Positions 26,682 to 34,620 of a DNA stretch of 64,000 nucleotides are shown here, piece after piece (the stretch's first letter is position 1; every line of letters starts with the position of its first letter). Source of the stretch: Pseudomaricurvus alkylphenolicus (GTDB taxonomy: Bacteria > Pseudomonadota > Gammaproteobacteria > Pseudomonadales > Cellvibrionaceae); assembly GCF_011683955.1 (NCBI RefSeq), contig NZ_JAAQPI010000009.1, positions 62,001-126,000 on the forward strand. Reading direction: 5' to 3'. A model generated the notes under the pieces. The model was not told where the DNA came from. It saw nothing but the letters and a program-made list of their open reading frames with translations, and made no database searches. The translations under genes and the position numbers were made by a program.

Positions 26682-26710
26682 AAAAAACGGCAGCAGCAGA
26701 GGTCTCCTGC
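26682..26710 (-). terminator. Intrinsic terminator just before the cupin gene
   Basis: On the minus strand ACGGCAG and CTGCCGT form a 7-bp stem with a 10-nt loop followed by a run of T (26687-26682 read as T). It lies only about 26 nt before the cupin ATG, so it ends most transcripts from the FAD-enzyme gene and leaves the cupin gene dependent on readthrough. Confidence 0.65.
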
Positions 26711-26759
26711 CGTGGGATATTTAGCTAGTGTCCATCTGGAAACACTGTTTGGGCCAGGT

Positions 26760-26871
26760 GTAGGGTGGATTAGCCAAAGGCGTAATCCACCAATTACCGG
26801 TAAAGTGCCAGACAAAAGGTGGATTCCAAAAGTAGGCGCTTTAGGCGACGCCTTTGGCTAATCCACCCTAC
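26760..26871. repeat. MITE/REP-like inverted repeat element, 112 bp
   Basis: Perfect 23-bp terminal inverted repeats (GTAGGGTGGATTAGCCAAAG plus GCG, and its complement) flank a core that itself holds a second dyad (AATCCACC / GGTGGATT). The GTAGGGTGGATTA end is a sequence seen at the ends of many dispersed, non-coding repeats in proteobacteria. There is no open reading frame inside. The RNA would fold into a long stem in the 3' region of the FAD-enzyme transcript. Confidence 0.85.
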
Positions 26872-26908
26872 AATTCAGACTTGAGCAGTGTTTCCGCACG
26901 GGAAGTAG

Positions 26909-28522
26909 CTAGGCCACCCGGTGCCAGCGGAAATCCTTCAGGATCTCTTTGGCGGCATTGTGCCCGGGGCAACCGGTAACGCCGCCGCCAGGATGTGCTC
27001 CGGCGCCGCAGAGGTAAAGATTGGCAACTGGCATGCGATAGTTGGCATAACCGGCAGTGGGGCGCATGGCAAAGGTCTGGTCCATATGCAAACAGCCGTG
27101 GAAGATATCACCGCCCACCAGTCCAAAGTCGCGTTCCAGATCCAGTGGTGTCAGCACCATGCGGCCAAGAATAATGTCTTTGAGGTTGGGGGCGTACTGG
27201 GCCACGGTATCGATAATCTGATCCGCAACCTGTTCCTTAATGTCGTCCCAGTTCTGCCCTTCCGGTAACTCCGGGTTAAAGTGCTGGCAGAACATGCTCA
27301 TAACATGTTGGCCTTTGGGCGCCAGTGAGTCATCGTAAAGCGAGGGAATAAACATCTCTACCATGGGCGCTTTCGACCAACCCGTAGCGATCGCTTCGCT
27401 ATAGGCGGTTTCGGCATAGGCTTTTGACGGGCTCAGCAGGATACTGCCGCGCAAAAACGGTTCGCGGTCTTGCTCTTTTTCCAGGCAGGAGAAATCGGGA
27501 AGCCCTGATAACGCAAGATTCATACGCAGGCTGCCGGAGCGGCATCGGTAGTTGCTCATTTCACGGCTGAAACTCGCCGGTACATGTTGGCTGTCCACCA
27601 GCTTATTGAACAGCAATTTGGGGTTGGTATTGGCAGCGACCACGCGCGCATGGATTTCGCGACCGTCCTGTAAACGCACCCCCCGGGCAACACCGTTTTT
27701 GATGATGACATCAGCTACGGGGGCATTGACTTCAATATCCACACCGTGTGCTTCTGCGGACTTGGCCATGGCCTGAGTGATCGAGCCCATGCCGCCCTGT
27801 GCATGGCCCCAGGCGCCCTTGATACCGTTGACTTCACCAAACATATGGTGGAGCAATACATAGGCGGAGCCGGGAGCGTAAATGCTTTGCATATTGCCCA
27901 CCAGTGCCACGTAAACCCAGGCGCCGCTGAGGGTTTCACCATCTATCCATTCGGCCAGGTAATCCGCAACGCTCATGGTGAAGAGCTTGATGGTTTCCCG
28001 TTGAAGTTCCGGGCTGAGCTTACGAACGCGATTGGCGATTTTACCGGCACGGAAGGCGTCCATCAGCCCTCCGCCAACATTGGGCGGGGTTTCCAGTACC
28101 AGATCGCGCAATACATCGGCAACCTGCTCCAGCACAACCTCCATGGCGTGGAAGCCTTCAGCGTCTTTTTGGCAATAGCGCGCAATCTGCCGGGCGTTGC
28201 GTTCTTCATCCTTGGTCAGGTGTATAAACTTGTTGTCGTGGCCAAGCGTCAAGGAAGAGTAATCCCGGGTGGTGATATTGAGCCCGTATCTATTAAGCTC
28301 CAGATCGCTGACGATCTTGGGGTTTAAAAGGCTCACCGTGTAGGAACAAATCGAGTTTCGAAAACCGGGATGAAACTCCTCGGTAACAGCGGCACCGCCA
28401 ACGATATGACGTTGCTCAACAACCTTGACGGACAGGCCTGAACGGGCCAGATAACCTGCGCAGGTCAGTCCGTTGTGACCGGCGCCGACAATGACAACGT
28501 CGTATTCCGACATCTTGCTCAT
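26909..28522 (-). CDS. FAD-dependent oxidoreductase, phytoene-desaturase/PYROXD2-like
   Basis: The start is the ATG at 28522 (AGGAGAATAAC upstream), giving 537 residues; an upstream in-frame extension to 28612 lacks a ribosome site. The N-terminus has a dinucleotide-binding motif (YDVVIVGAGHNGLTCAGYLA, then VVEQRHIVGGAAVTEEFHPG). The C-terminus has the flavin-binding GAGAHPGGGVTGCPGHNAAK. This family includes carotenoid desaturases and poorly known amine or alkyl oxidoreductases. There are no carotenoid genes here, and the gene lies downstream of the Rieske oxygenase in one operon, so oxidation of an N-methylated or cyclic amine intermediate is more likely. Exact reaction unknown. Confidence 0.8.
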   Translation of the reverse strand: MSKMSEYDVVIVGAGHNGLTCAGYLARSGLSVKVVEQRHIVGGAAVTEEFHPGFRNSICSYTVSLLNPKIVSDLELNRYGLNITTRDYSSLTLGHDNKFIHLTKDEERNARQIARYCQKDAEGFHAMEVVLEQVADVLRDLVLETPPNVGGGLMDAFRAGKIANRVRKLSPELQRETIKLFTMSVADYLAEWIDGETLSGAWVYVALVGNMQSIYAPGSAYVLLHHMFGEVNGIKGAWGHAQGGMGSITQAMAKSAEAHGVDIEVNAPVADVIIKNGVARGVRLQDGREIHARVVAANTNPKLLFNKLVDSQHVPASFSREMSNYRCRSGSLRMNLALSGLPDFSCLEKEQDREPFLRGSILLSPSKAYAETAYSEAIATGWSKAPMVEMFIPSLYDDSLAPKGQHVMSMFCQHFNPELPEGQNWDDIKEQVADQIIDTVAQYAPNLKDIILGRMVLTPLDLERDFGLVGGDIFHGCLHMDQTFAMRPTAGYANYRMPVANLYLCGAGAHPGGGVTGCPGHNAAKEILKDFRWHRVA

Positions 28523-28630
28523 GTTATTCTCCTGAGTGGTTATCCCCGGGATTGGGGATAACACACATTTACTGTATAGCGATGGGCGTCTGACAAGACG
28601 GAAAAATCGCATTTTATCCTTTTCGTGTTT

Positions 28631-28655
28631 TGAAAAAGTCAGGAAGACTTTTTCA
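28631..28655 (-). other. Hairpin between Rieske and FAD-enzyme genes
   Basis: TGAAAAAGTC and GACTTTTTCA form a 10-bp perfect stem with a 5-nt loop just after the Rieske stop codon. The stem is AT-rich and carries its own T tract, so it could act as a weak terminator or an mRNA-stability element that lowers FAD-enzyme output relative to the oxygenase. Confidence 0.55.
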
Positions 28656-28663
28656 ATAACCTG

Positions 28664-29977
28664 CTAAATGGAGAAGATAGCTTCCCCGGTATAGTCATCC
28701 GGATTGATATTGAGTTTGCTGGTAGGGCGCTCCGCGGCGGACAGCATCTTGAGGTAGTGACGAATAAACGTCTCGCAGTTACCTTCCAGTTTGCTGTAGG
28801 GGCCCGGGCGATAGCGGTCTGAAAGTACACCTTTCTGGTTATCGATGATGATTTTGGCATCCTGTTCCGTGGTCACTTCCCACAACCAGGCGACGCGATC
28901 GGGCTCGTAGTCGACCCCTTCCTCAGCATCCTTGTGGACCAGATAGGTGATGGTGACATCGCTCTCCAGGGTATCCAGTGGCGTAAAGCGCAGCAGTGCC
29001 ACGTAGTCGTCGGAAACCAGCAAGTAGAGGTTTTCCCCGAAGGCGAAAAAGGCATCGCCACCGTCGTAATCCGTGAGATCCCCCAGCAACTTCTTGCACG
29101 CCGGGCCGCCGTCCTGAGTGGTGGAAACGGCGTTGTCTTTGATCACCTGGCGCGAGACTCGCAGGGATTGGTCCGGGCAGGGTGGCTCAAAGTAACCGAC
29201 TTTCCGGCCCTGCGCCTTGGCTTTCTCCAGCCAGCGGTTGTACATGACACGGTACTTTTCCATTCCCTCTTCGGTGCCGTCGCCATCGTAAGTCACGTGG
29301 CCCATGGTCGAGCAATACTCCGGGTGGGAGGGGCGGCAGTGGTAACACTCCAGAAAGTTCTCCACCACCAGTTTCCAGTTGGCGGGGGTGGGGAAATGCC
29401 GCACGGTTGCAATCTTGGTGTCGGCGAGTTTATAGGGGGCTATCCAGGGGAGGTAGTTGTCAGCGATATAGTCAAAATCCGGTGCCTCTTCTTCCTTGCC
29501 AAGATAGATAAAAATCAGTCCCTCAAACACACGCACCTGACAGGAATGCAGGCTGTAGTCGTTGGGGTCAAAGCCATCGGGCATCTGGCGGGCATTGGCC
29601 AGGCGACCGTCCAGCTCAAAGGACCAGGCGTGATAGGGACAGGTCAGGCGGCGCTTTCGACCTTGCTTCTCCAGGCACAGACGAGAGCCTCTGTGCCGAC
29701 AGACATTGAAGTGTGCATGGATTTTATCCTCGTCACCGCGGGTGATAATAATCTCTTCACCGGCGATAGTGAACAGGAAGAAATCGCCACGATTTGGAAT
29801 ACGGCTGACATGATCCACGAATTGCCACTGCCGAAAAATAACCCGCTCCTTGTCCAATTGAAAAAACTCGGGACTGGTATAGAAGGGCTGTTCGAGGGTA
29901 AATCCGGGCTGCTGGCGGTCGATGAATCCCTCAACGTCATGAGTAAGATCTAGTTGACGGGCGTCAATCTTTTGCAT
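28664..29977 (-). CDS. Rieske non-haem iron oxygenase, glycine-betaine/stachydrine demethylase-like
   Basis: The 437-residue protein has a Rieske centre with Cys93-x-His95 (VCRHRGSRLC) and Cys113-x2-His116 (TCPYHAWSF). A catalytic domain contains ANWKLVVENFLECYHCRPSH, with Glu210, His213 and His218 in the mononuclear-iron region. Length and motifs fit the GbcA / Stc2 / CntA group, which removes a methyl from quaternary ammonium compounds as formaldehyde. AAGGAG precedes the ATG. The reductase partner (GbcB/CntB type) is not in the window and must be supplied elsewhere. Upstream are two tandem LuxR-type boxes. The next gene downstream is the FAD oxidoreductase. I infer that it performs the first demethylation of the imported quaternary amine. 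Confidence 0.9.
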   Translation of the reverse strand: MQKIDARQLDLTHDVEGFIDRQQPGFTLEQPFYTSPEFFQLDKERVIFRQWQFVDHVSRIPNRGDFFLFTIAGEEIIITRGDEDKIHAHFNVCRHRGSRLCLEKQGRKRRLTCPYHAWSFELDGRLANARQMPDGFDPNDYSLHSCQVRVFEGLIFIYLGKEEEAPDFDYIADNYLPWIAPYKLADTKIATVRHFPTPANWKLVVENFLECYHCRPSHPEYCSTMGHVTYDGDGTEEGMEKYRVMYNRWLEKAKAQGRKVGYFEPPCPDQSLRVSRQVIKDNAVSTTQDGGPACKKLLGDLTDYDGGDAFFAFGENLYLLVSDDYVALLRFTPLDTLESDVTITYLVHKDAEEGVDYEPDRVAWLWEVTTEQDAKIIIDNQKGVLSDRYRPGPYSKLEGNCETFIRHYLKMLSAAERPTSKLNINPDDYTGEAIFSI

Positions 29978-30049
29978 GGGATTCTCCTTGCTGTTACTTA
30001 AGCTGCTTGCTTCTTATCCAGGTGCCCTTAATAGCGCCTGGGACAAATC

Positions 30050-30066
30050 CCCCCGGTAATCGGGGG
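30050..30066 (-). other. GC-rich hairpin in the Rieske 5' leader
   Basis: CCCCCG and CGGGGG pair around GTAAT, about 75 nt before the Rieske start codon and downstream of the predicted promoter. No U-run follows, so it is not a terminator. It could affect leader stability. Confidence 0.35.
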
Positions 30067-30103
30067 TACATTAGAACTATGTCAAAGTGGTATTGTCGCC
30101 ACC

Positions 30104-30137
30104 ACTACCCTTTGGTGTGACTACACTGGGGTGTGAT
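30104..30137. promoter_or_regulatory. Two tandem degenerate LuxR-type operators (boxes 4a and 4b)
   Basis: ACTACCCTTTGGTGTGAC (30104-30121) and ACTACACTGGGGTGTGAT (30120-30137) each match the perfect box at 12 of 18 positions and form a 16-bp direct repeat with 13 identities. They lie about 130 bp before the Rieske start. On the minus strand CATAGT (30081-30076) lies at nearly the same spacing as the -10 candidates at boxes 2, 3 and 5. Confidence 0.55.
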
Positions 30138-30198
30138 TCCGCTGGAGCAGTGGCGGTCAGTTAAGCCAATATGTTAAATACTAGCCAAAACGGAGAGC

Positions 30199-32469
30199 TC
30201 AGAACTCATAGTGCAAATCAATTCCGAGAGTGCGTCCCGGGATGATATTGCCGATGATGTTTGCTGGAATAAAGCCGGTCTCTGGTGTGAACGATTGGCT
30301 ATAAGCGTATTCGTCAAACAAATTGTCAACGAAGGCGGAAATTCGCCAATTATCGTCCGAACGATAGCCGATGCGCAGGTTGGTCAGCTCATAATCTCCG
30401 CCCATTCTGGGGCCGCCACTGGAGTCGTTGTTGGTCAGAAACTCGTCCGTATAAGCGTAGGAGACCGTGGTAAAGAGTTCTCCGTTCCAGCCGGGAACAG
30501 GGTGTGCGTAATTCACCACCGTAGAGAATGTCCATTCCGGTGTGAACTGATTTGGCTCTCCCACCTGTCCTGGTGACGATGAGAATTTCTTGATTTCCGA
30601 GTCGATGTAGGAGAAGTTCAGAAAAATGTCCCAGTGGTCATTAGGAACAAACCGAAAATCCGCTTCCAGCCCTCTGCCTTCCAATTCCTCCACGGTATCC
30701 AGCACAAAAGCGGCGCCCCGTGACACCAGTACCTGTAAATCATTAAAGCGATAGAAATAAGCGGCAATGTTGGCCTGCAGGGTCTGATCGAACCAGTAGG
30801 ACTTCAAACCAATTTCGAAGCTGTCATTGGTTTCCGGATCACCGGATGCAGGGGTTGCGCCTTCGGCGCTGGCATCCAGGGTTCCTTGATAGATATTGGC
30901 TTGCAAAACCTCCTCGGCGACACCCTCGATAGATACCGAGTCGAAGGCACCTGACTTCCATCCCTGTGCCCAGGCGAAGTAAGTGGTGACCGAGTCGGCG
31001 ACCTCATAGTCAATCGCTATGCGCAGGGAAACATCGTCCCAGTCCTTATCGCCAACAATGGGTGAGGATGTATGGTAGCCATAGACAAAACAGGAGCAAC
31101 CGGTGGACCAGTCGCCCGGAGGATTAAGCAGCCCGGGGTCGGGGACATATTGCGAAAATTTCTTGTCATCGAAACTGTAACGCGCGCCGCCCGTCAGGTT
31201 GATTCGCTCAGTCAATTCATAGGTGATGTCGGCGAAAACCGACCAACCTGAATACTCACCCTCAAAGAAACCGACTTCTCGGGTGGGCATGTCATAGTAG
31301 ACAGTGTCGGCAAAAGGCTGAGAGAGGTCGAGAAAATAACCCAGAGAACCGGTCAACTCCTCACGATAGTAGCTGCCACCCAAGACCACGGAGAGGCCGG
31401 ATTCACTCTCGTAATTGACCCGAATCTCTTGTTGAAACAACTCGACATCCTGAGTCTGGGTATAGGGTGAAGCCACAATCGTCAGGTCAGTTCCATCGAA
31501 GTCCTCGGCGTAGTCGTATTTCGCCTCCCTATAGCTGGTGATGGAGGTCAAGGTCGTCTGATCGCTCAATTCAAATTTCAGAGTGCCGGACATTTCCTGC
31601 AAGCGCGAATTGGACTTGAGCTCGCGGTCGGATAAGTCCGAGATGATGTCGAATTCACCCAATGGGGCAGAGAACCCGGAGGCCGCCGCAGCGAGTTCCG
31701 ATTGTGGCCCGGTGAGCTGGTAGATATTGGGAGCTTCTTTACGGTCTTCGTAATTCAGGTATAACATTCCCTCCCAGTCATCGCCGTGATATAGGGCGGT
31801 CAAGCGGCCGGCCTTGATATCGTTTTCACCCACATCCTGTCCGTCGGCGAGATTATGGAGAAATCCGTCCTCGTCCTGGGTGTGGAATCCGGCCCGAATG
31901 GCAAAGCGATCATTGATCGGGACATTCAGTACGCCCGTGGCCTGGACTCGATTTCGGCTGCCGACTCCCAGGTCAATATAACCGCCCAATTCGTGGCTGG
32001 GCTTTTCCGTCTGAATGCTGTAGGCGCCGGCAATGGTACTGCGTCCAAACAATGTGCCCAGCGGCCCTTTGATCACTTCCACCTGTGCCACATCATAGAG
32101 CGAAATCGCCTGGGCACCGTTGCGCCCCTGGTAGACGCCATTCACAAAGACACCTATCTGCGGGTCAAAACCTGACGAGAACTGGGGTGAGCCCACTCCG
32201 CGGACAGACGTTTTCTCTGTAAACGGGTAGTTTGGCGTAGAGCTGACACCGGGAACAAACAGGAAGATGTCAGTCACATCATCCATGTTGAGGTTGTCCA
32301 TGGTTTCTCCGTCCATGGCACTGACGGAAATGGGAACGTCCTGCAGACTTTGTTCACGTTGCTGCGCGGTGACGATTATTTCCTCAATTTGCGCGAAAGA
32401 ACTCAGCGGTACGGTAGAAATGGCGATGGCGAGAAGGTGCTTGGCGAATCTATTACACGGTTTGTTCAT
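30199..32469 (-). CDS. TonB-dependent outer-membrane receptor of the N-methyl-compound locus
   Basis: From the ATG at 32469 (CCGGAGAAAATC upstream) the product has 756 residues. A signal peptide ends near VPLSSFA, then come the TonB-box area (IEEIIVTAQQREQSLQDVP), a plug with VEVIKGPLGTLFGRSTIAG, and a barrel ending HYEF with terminal Phe. The in-frame ATG nine codons earlier has no ribosome site. A LuxR-type box stands 92 bp before the start in the gene's own orientation, so the receptor belongs to the same regulon as the demethylases. The likely job is outer-membrane uptake of the locus substrate, which implies a molecule that does not pass easily through general porins. Confidence 0.9.
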   Translation of the reverse strand: MNKPCNRFAKHLLAIAISTVPLSSFAQIEEIIVTAQQREQSLQDVPISVSAMDGETMDNLNMDDVTDIFLFVPGVSSTPNYPFTEKTSVRGVGSPQFSSGFDPQIGVFVNGVYQGRNGAQAISLYDVAQVEVIKGPLGTLFGRSTIAGAYSIQTEKPSHELGGYIDLGVGSRNRVQATGVLNVPINDRFAIRAGFHTQDEDGFLHNLADGQDVGENDIKAGRLTALYHGDDWEGMLYLNYEDRKEAPNIYQLTGPQSELAAAASGFSAPLGEFDIISDLSDRELKSNSRLQEMSGTLKFELSDQTTLTSITSYREAKYDYAEDFDGTDLTIVASPYTQTQDVELFQQEIRVNYESESGLSVVLGGSYYREELTGSLGYFLDLSQPFADTVYYDMPTREVGFFEGEYSGWSVFADITYELTERINLTGGARYSFDDKKFSQYVPDPGLLNPPGDWSTGCSCFVYGYHTSSPIVGDKDWDDVSLRIAIDYEVADSVTTYFAWAQGWKSGAFDSVSIEGVAEEVLQANIYQGTLDASAEGATPASGDPETNDSFEIGLKSYWFDQTLQANIAAYFYRFNDLQVLVSRGAAFVLDTVEELEGRGLEADFRFVPNDHWDIFLNFSYIDSEIKKFSSSPGQVGEPNQFTPEWTFSTVVNYAHPVPGWNGELFTTVSYAYTDEFLTNNDSSGGPRMGGDYELTNLRIGYRSDDNWRISAFVDNLFDEYAYSQSFTPETGFIPANIIGNIIPGRTLGIDLHYEF

Positions 32470-32560
32470 GATTTTCTCCGGTCTGGGGGCTTCCATTGCG
32501 GTTGCTTAGTTATTGTGCTTATGGTGTCGACAACTATCGCAACCATTGAGGAAATCGAGT

Positions 32561-32578
32561 ACTACCCCATAGGGTGAT
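32561..32578 (-). promoter_or_regulatory. LuxR-type operator (box 5) before the TBDR
   Basis: Read on the minus strand, ATCACCCTATGGGGTAGT keeps 13 of 18 positions of the perfect box, including ATCACCCTA. GATAGT (32538-32533) follows at nearly the spacing seen at the other boxes and is a -10 candidate. Confidence 0.6.
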
Positions 32579-32725
32579 TACCGGGGAGTGGGTCATGAAC
32601 GTCCGGCACTTGACCTACGCCTTCGGAATATCTATTTGCGCATTTTGAATGCACCTTACCAGATGTATGAGGTTAGTATGAAACCCTAGAGAATAGAGCT
32701 ACCTCCGGGGGAACCAGGACAAAAG

Positions 32726-33664
32726 ATGAACACCTTCATTACCTTGGCGACAGTGGTTATCGCTGTTCTTGCAGTGGCATACATTTTTTTCCCCAAGCCA
32801 ATCATTGCCATGACCACATCGTTGATACGCCACCAGAGTAGACTCACATCTCACACTATGATCGTGGATGGGGAGCAGTGGCATTATCTGGAGGGGGGGC
32901 CGAAAGATGCTGAACTGATGGTGTTGGTCCATGGATTTGGCGCTGACAAGGACAACTGGACCCTATATGCCCGTTACTTTACCCATAAGTACCGGGTCAT
33001 CGCGCCGGACCTTCCCGGCTTCGGTGACAGCTGTTGGAAAACGCAAAGGGACTATAGCGCGGCCTCACAAACGGCGCGGCTGCATCGTTTTCTGCAGGCC
33101 AAAGGGCTCGACAAGTACCATATGGCGGGCAATTCTATGGGGGGTTATATCACGCTCACCTACGCTCTCAAGTATCCACAAAACCTGATGACCATCGCCT
33201 TGTTTAACAGCGCGGGGGTTAAAGGCGAACATCGTTGTGAACTTGACCATGCAATACAGGCCGGAAAGAACCTGTTTGAGGTATCCTCTTTGGAGGACTT
33301 TGATCGCTTGTTATCTCTTGTGGCGCACAAACCTATCAAGATTCCCAATGTATTTCGTCGTGTCAAGTATCAGGAGCTGATTGAGCGTCAGCCTCATTTG
33401 AATGGCGTTTTCTGGTCCGTGATGTCCGAGATCGAACAACAGCCACTAAATGACAAGCTACCCCGTGTGGGAGTACCCTGTCTGATTGTCTGGGGGCGCC
33501 ACGACAGACTTATCGATGTGAGTTGTGTGGATGTACTGTCCGACTCCATCGACAACAGTAGCAGCGTTATCCTGGAGGATGTGGGCCACGTCCCTATGCT
33601 GGAATGTCCGCAGGACGTGGCACAGCATCATATCCGTTATATTGAATCCGCCACCCCAGTTTAA
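32726..33664 (+). CDS. Alpha/beta hydrolase, membrane-anchored
   Basis: The 312-residue protein has an N-terminal hydrophobic segment (TLATVVIAVLAVAYIFFPKP), probably a membrane anchor. An alpha/beta-hydrolase fold follows: VLVHGFGADKDNW, the nucleophile elbow AGNSMGGYITL (Ser), VIWGRHDRLIDVS with the acid, and GHVPMLECPQDVA with the catalytic His. AGGACAAAAG precedes the ATG. It is convergent with a second lipase-like gene at the end of the lipid operon, so an esterase or lipase acting on acyl lipids is plausible. Many such proteins have broad or unknown substrates. Confidence 0.85.
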   Translation: MNTFITLATVVIAVLAVAYIFFPKPIIAMTTSLIRHQSRLTSHTMIVDGEQWHYLEGGPKDAELMVLVHGFGADKDNWTLYARYFTHKYRVIAPDLPGFGDSCWKTQRDYSAASQTARLHRFLQAKGLDKYHMAGNSMGGYITLTYALKYPQNLMTIALFNSAGVKGEHRCELDHAIQAGKNLFEVSSLEDFDRLLSLVAHKPIKIPNVFRRVKYQELIERQPHLNGVFWSVMSEIEQQPLNDKLPRVGVPCLIVWGRHDRLIDVSCVDVLSDSIDNSSSVILEDVGHVPMLECPQDVAQHHIRYIESATPV

Positions 33665-33675
33665 TGAGATAAAGC

Positions 33676-34620
33676 CTATGCAAAATGAGGCGATAGTGCA
33701 TTATGCAGCCACGTCAAGAGATTATCGGTCACTTCATCTCGATTGATTTCATTGAGCATTTCATGACGCCCGCCGGGATAAAAATCGTGCGCTATGTGTT
33801 CAATGCCCGCAGCGGCGTAGTGATCGATTAAAGTAAAAAGCGCGCTGAGGTTTCCATTGACGGGATCTTTATCTCCGGCAAACAGATAGACAGGCAGCTG
33901 CTTGGGGATTTGTTCAAATTCAGTAATCGCTCTGGGAATACGGTTATGCCTGAGCATATCCAGCCAGGCGCCGATACTAAGATCAATACCGCAAAGAGGG
34001 TCATCGCTGTAGGCCTGAACTTCGTGACTGTCCCGACTTAGCCAATCATGGTGGCTGCGCGCGTTTTCAATACTGTCAGCAAATCCGCCCTTCAAGACAT
34101 CGCCCATGGTACGGCAGGGTGCTTCTCTGCCTTCCTTGTTCAGTTCGGCCTGAATGGTGGGTATAAATTCATCAAACCCCTCCACCAGGGTGGAGCCACT
34201 GAGAGCAACGGCCTCGATGCTGTCGCCGTAGAGTGCCATATACTGCTGCGTCATCAACGAGCCCATACTGTGTCCCAGCATGGCGATGGGCAGGTTTGGG
34301 TAGGATTCACCAACGATTTGATTCAGTTGATGCAAATCGTCCACCGCCAGATTCCAGCCATTGGCGCTGGCAAATACGCCAAGGCCGCTGTCTCGCGCGG
34401 TGAGTCCATGGCCGCGCAGGTCGGGAGCAAAGACGCCATATCCGTTTTCCAGCAAGGTCTGCGCGAGCCGTCGATAACGCCGGGCGTGCTCTGCGGCACC
34501 ATGTACGATGATCACTATCGCTTTCGGCGCCTTCGCTTTCCAGCGATGAGTCGTTATCCTGAGTCCATCTTTAGCAAGAAAGGAGAAGGAACTATGAACG
34601 TTGGAATCGTTCAGAGCCAT
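33676..34620 (-). CDS. Monoacylglycerol-lipase-like serine hydrolase (Hydrolase_4)
   Basis: The 314-residue protein has the lysophospholipase/monoglyceride lipase pattern: IVHGAAEHARRYRRLAQTLL, FAPDLRGHGLTARDSGLG, the nucleophile motif MLGHSMGSLMTQQY, FAGDKDPVNG with the acid, and FYPGGRHEMLNEINRDEV with the His. Its start overlaps the end of the WS/DGAT gene by 10 bp, so the two are translationally coupled. It is last in an operon that makes phosphatidate and neutral lipids. A role in removing acyl chains from mono- or diacylglycerols, balancing the synthases upstream, fits both family and context. Confidence 0.88.
   Translation of the reverse strand: MALNDSNVHSSFSFLAKDGLRITTHRWKAKAPKAIVIIVHGAAEHARRYRRLAQTLLENGYGVFAPDLRGHGLTARDSGLGVFASANGWNLAVDDLHQLNQIVGESYPNLPIAMLGHSMGSLMTQQYMALYGDSIEAVALSGSTLVEGFDEFIPTIQAELNKEGREAPCRTMGDVLKGGFADSIENARSHHDWLSRDSHEVQAYSDDPLCGIDLSIGAWLDMLRHNRIPRAITEFEQIPKQLPVYLFAGDKDPVNGNLSALFTLIDHYAAAGIEHIAHDFYPGGRHEMLNEINRDEVTDNLLTWLHNALSPHFA

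Noticed and set aside
26909-28522. FAD protein considered as a carotenoid desaturase
   Set aside because: No crtB, crtY or other carotenoid genes are present, and it is co-oriented with a Rieske oxygenase in a demethylation locus.
28934-29953. 339-codon open frame on the plus strand
   Set aside because: Antisense to the Rieske oxygenase, whose cluster ligands are all intact; no motifs in the plus-strand frame.
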